A DNA stretch of 64,000 bases from Salibaculum griseiflavum (lineage in GTDB: Bacteria; Pseudomonadota; Alphaproteobacteria; Rhodobacterales; Rhodobacteraceae). Positions within the stretch are counted from its first letter, which is position 1; every line of letters begins with the position of its first letter. Both the position numbers and the translations under genes were made by a program. Location: assembly GCF_003129565.1 (NCBI RefSeq), contig NZ_QETF01000006.1:62001-126000 (forward strand), written 5' to 3'. Shown piece after piece: positions 63,172 through 64,000 of the stretch. The notes under the pieces were generated by a model. It did not search any database. It was not told where the DNA came from and saw only the letters and a program-made list of their open reading frames with translations.

Positions 63172-63558
63172 TCAGTCCTCGACCAGGGCCAGCTGGGTGA
63201 ACCCGGCGGCCTCCAGAGCAGTCATGACCTGCACCAGGCGTTGCAGGTCTGCCGTGTCATCGGGGCGCAGAACGACCAGGTCGGAGGGCGCTTCGGTCAG
63301 CTCGAAAAGGGCCGCGGGCAGGGCCTCCAACGTCATGGGGCGGCCGTTCAGGCGCAGGGTTTCGGGTGCGATCGCCACCAGCCGGGGCGGCCCGCTGTAA
63401 TCGGCCGCCGCGCCGCCGCCGGGGCGCAGGGTCAGGGCATGGTCGCGGGTGAATTGCGCCGTCAGCATGAAGAAGATCAGCAGCAGGAACACCACGTCGA
63501 TCATCGGTGTCAGGCTGGGGCGGCGTGGCGCCCGGTCGGCGGCGAAGGAAAACATCAA
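63172..63558 (-). CDS. ExbD/TolR family protein (first copy)
   Basis: 128 residues. An N-terminal cytosolic stub (MMFSFAADRAPRRPSLTP) is followed by the membrane helix MIDVVFLLLIFFMLTAQF with the conserved proton-carrying Asp. A periplasmic domain completes the chain and ends MTALEAAGFTQLALVED. Its start overlaps the ExbB gene by four bases. The pair of ExbD copies differs at the helix Asp, the first having it and the second lacking it. They might form a mixed ExbD dimer in the ExbB pentamer. Confidence 0.87.
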   Translation of the reverse strand: MMFSFAADRAPRRPSLTPMIDVVFLLLIFFMLTAQFTRDHALTLRPGGGAAADYSGPPRLVAIAPETLRLNGRPMTLEALPAALFELTEAPSDLVVLRPDDTADLQRLVQVMTALEAAGFTQLALVED

Positions 63559-64000
63559 GCGGCCCCTGTCCCCTTGTGGGCATGGATCGCCAGTCGCGTG
63601 GCGTGGTCTTCCATGTCATGGCGCACGGTGTCGGCCACGCTTTCGAACCAGGACAGGGCAATCGTGGCCGGGATCGCGACCGCCATCCCCGCCGCTGTGG
63701 TCAAGAGCGCTTCCCAGATGCCACCGGCGAGAACGCCCGCGTCGGTCTGCGCGCCGCTGTCCTGAAGCGCCTGGAAGGCCTCGATCATGCCCAGCACCGT
63801 GCCCAGCAGCCCGATCAGCGGTGCAATGGTCGCGATCAACTCCAGCGGGCGCAGCCCACCGCGCAGTTCGGCCAGCGCCCGTTGCGCCAGCCGGGTGATT
63901 TCTTCTCGCGCGGCGTCGGGCGCGAAAGCCCCGCTTTGCAGCACATGCCAGCTGTCTGTGACGAAACGCAGGCGCACGGTGCGGGGCCGCTCGGGCAGGG
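63555..64000 (-). CDS. ExbB/TolQ/MotA-type proton channel, C-terminal part
   Basis: The gene runs off the right edge on the minus strand; about 148 C-terminal residues are visible. Two membrane helices carry the family segments: LELIATIAPLIGLLGTVLGMIEAFQAL and GIWEALLTTAAGMAVAIPATIALSWF. ExbB forms a pentamer that with ExbD conducts protons and energises TonB. The start lies beyond base 64000; an in-frame GTG at 63977 is internal and not the start. The stop overlaps the first exbD start. Confidence 0.9.
   Translation of the reverse strand, partial: LPERPRTVRLRFVTDSWHVLQSGAFAPDAAREEITRLAQRALAELRGGLRPLELIATIAPLIGLLGTVLGMIEAFQALQDSGAQTDAGVLAGGIWEALLTTAAGMAVAIPATIALSWFESVADTVRHDMEDHATRLAIHAHKGTGAA

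Overview
The window is GC-rich, densely packed DNA from an alphaproteobacterium, most likely a Rhodobacteraceae/Roseobacter-group member. This rests on gene content and order recalled from that family: folB-folP-glmM, glyQ - small membrane protein - glyS next to a PPDK-like gene, hflK-hflC-degP, a Mur-type palindrome before sitABCD, an SdhE gene behind a HTH regulator, and an LdtR-like MarR regulator. It reads as chromosomal core DNA with short accessory insertions. No rRNA, tRNA, CRISPR array, transposase or integrase was recognised.

Layout. 1-4198 (+): the end of a TrkH-type K+ channel, a ThDP decarboxylase, a DUF1992 protein, a methyltransferase and a SRAP DNA-damage protein, with overlapping or closely spaced ends. 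4195-6707 (-): malonyl-CoA synthetase and two tandem Lrp regulators, divergent from ilvC (6847-7869), which ends in a clear terminator. A DMT transporter follows. 8880-12156 (-): folate genes folB and folP, then glmM. 12253-19403 (-): a SleB-type hydrolase, a PPDK-like protein with a decayed ATP-grasp half, and glycyl-tRNA synthetase (glyQ, DUF6446-like, glyS). 19663-27820 (+): a secreted trypsin-fold protein lacking all three catalytic residues, a class V aminotransferase, a three-gene membrane protein/DUF1007/NicO metal cluster, a MATE exporter and a Kef-type antiporter. 27830-32709: a conserved hypothetical, an aspartate-type aminotransferase, HTH-sdhE, an LdtR-like regulator, two tandem DUF1194 proteins and glyoxalase I.

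32765-35332 (-) is a surface-lipoprotein locus. A Slam-type outer-membrane protein lies downstream of a lipoprotein reading frame that is cut by one in-frame TAG. 35526-37303 (+): thyX, whose stop overlaps the GTG start of an AT-richer AbiJ-like anti-phage gene, followed by a 143-bp nested inverted-repeat element. 37556-43371 (+): a lipoprotein, the Mur-box sitABCD manganese/iron importer and adenine deaminase. 43372-46264: a hairpin-rich intergenic stretch, then sdaA, a GST and a membrane protein on the minus strand. 46431-52666 (+): rpiA, gor, hflK-hflC and a DegP-type protease. 52745-57494: a PG-binding lipoprotein, a 2Fe-2S ferredoxin coupled to an FG-GAP protein, and a 999-residue single-pass protein with secretion/pilus-like ends. 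57664-64000: a SIMPL protein, metY with a structured leader, a palindromic intergenic element, a glycosyltransferase-like protein, a small acidic protein, and a TonB-ExbD-ExbD-ExbB operon running off the right edge.

Functional themes are one-carbon and amino-acid metabolism (folate, thyX, ilvC, metY, sdaA, glycyl-tRNA), metal handling (sit, NicO, TonB), envelope quality control (HflKC, DegP, SleB, LdtR) and redox/detoxification (gor, GST, gloA). The points most worth following up are the Slam/lipoprotein locus with its amber codon, the catalytically dead protease, the PPDK-like protein, the FolB C-terminal extension, the 999-aa envelope protein and the AbiJ gene with its adjacent structured element. 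Family assignments come from reading the sequence by eye; no database search was run.
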